A stretch of 14,143 bases of DNA, from contig SXVG01000063.1 of assembly GCA_005791685.1 (NCBI GenBank), positions 1 to 14,143 of the forward strand. Direction: 5' to 3'. The notes under the pieces were generated by a model. That model was not told the DNA's origin and ran no database searches. It was given only the letters and a program-made list of their open reading frames with translations. This DNA is from Methylotenera sp. Lineage in GTDB: Bacteria > Pseudomonadota > Gammaproteobacteria > Burkholderiales > Methylophilaceae. The position numbers and the translations under genes are program-made. Each line of letters begins with the position of its first letter. Positions within the stretch are counted from its first letter, which is position 1. Positions 13,932 through 14,143 of the stretch are shown here, piece by piece.

Positions 13932-14143
13932 AACAACACCAAGGCTAACAGTTTTTTAATCGCCGCCGACTGAATGCGGAAGCTGCCAAAGTAAGACCCC
14001 ACCACCCCACCTAATGCCGCCGCCAGCAGCAAGGGAATAATAAAAGGTGGCAATGCATTGCTCACCGCCAGATTGCCAGCCAAACCAGCAATGGAATTAA
14101 GCAAAACAAACAAAGCCGAAACGGCGGCCGCCCGCTTGGCATC
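13901..14143 (-). CDS. TauE/SafE-family membrane permease, C-terminal part (runs off right edge)
   Basis: The last 80 codons of an integral membrane protein; the frame stays open to base 14143, so the start lies outside the window. An internal TTG at 14113 is not a credible start, since the frame continues with DAKRAAAVSALFVLLNS upstream. Seen: KRAAAVSA followed by FVLLNSIAGLAGNLA, a pattern typical of the second half of sulfite-exporter TauE/SafE proteins; a hydrophobic helix LPPFIIPLLLAAALGGVVGS; a short link GSFRIQSAAIKKL; and a final helix LLALVLLIAGLKLIL ending right at the stop. Family members move sulfite, sulfoacetate or other small anions; the substrate is not readable. Its end is buried in a long hairpin shared with the convergent uup gene. 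Confidence 0.8.
   Translation of the reverse strand, partial: DAKRAAAVSALFVLLNSIAGLAGNLAVSNALPPFIIPLLLAAALGGVVGSYFGSFRIQSAAIKKLLALVLLIAGLKLILT

Noticed and set aside
13901..14113. Complete 70-residue membrane protein starting at TTG 14113
   Set aside because: The frame continues upstream to the window edge with typical TauE/SafE sequence, so it is the end of a longer gene.

Overview
The window reads as ordinary, gene-dense chromosome of a proteobacterium, most likely a betaproteobacterium. The main reason is the arginine cluster (argD-argF-argG on one strand, with an ArgF whose N-terminus and catalytic motifs look betaproteobacterial), backed by Rep and Uup proteins of proteobacterial length. 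A methylotroph-like lineage is possible, because the sensor kinase has the layout of the LapD/MoxY-type kinases, but this is a weak inference. I see no tRNA, rRNA, insertion sequence, CRISPR array, integrase or prophage gene, and no gene-free stretch above 300 bases.

Left part (1-2587, minus strand): the arginine genes argD, argF and the first third of argG, transcribed in that order towards base 1. ArgD and ArgF act in ornithine/citrulline formation and ArgG joins citrulline to aspartate. A hairpin followed by a U-tract lies in the argD leader, and an AT-rich hairpin lies between argD and argF. A divergent 254-base gap (2588-2841) then leads to a plus-strand drug/metabolite (EamA) exporter-type membrane protein, which ends one base from a convergent two-component operon.

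Middle (3779-8393): a sensor histidine kinase and a NarL-type response regulator run on the minus strand. They diverge from dhaL-dhaK, two subunits of a dihydroxyacetone kinase, across a 129-base gap carrying a 15-base palindrome and a cluster of GTT(T)AAC repeats. No DhaM phosphotransfer subunit is present here. Head-to-head orientation makes it plausible, but unproven, that the two-component system controls the kinase genes. A PF13679-like methyltransferase of unknown substrate converges on dhaK with overlapping stop codons.

Right part (8505-14143): a YlqF/RbgA-type circularly permuted GTPase (ribosome assembly), an 86-residue hypothetical protein convergent with it, the DNA helicase Rep, the ABC-F ATPase Uup, and the C-terminal end of a TauE/SafE-type permease running off the right edge. 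Rep, Uup and the YlqF-like GTPase are all housekeeping functions of replication and translation.

Nothing here amounts to a clearly new system. The items most worth a second look are the two-component/dhaLK divergent region, the split DHA kinase without DhaM, the argD leader hairpin, the orphan methyltransferase and the small convergent ORF.
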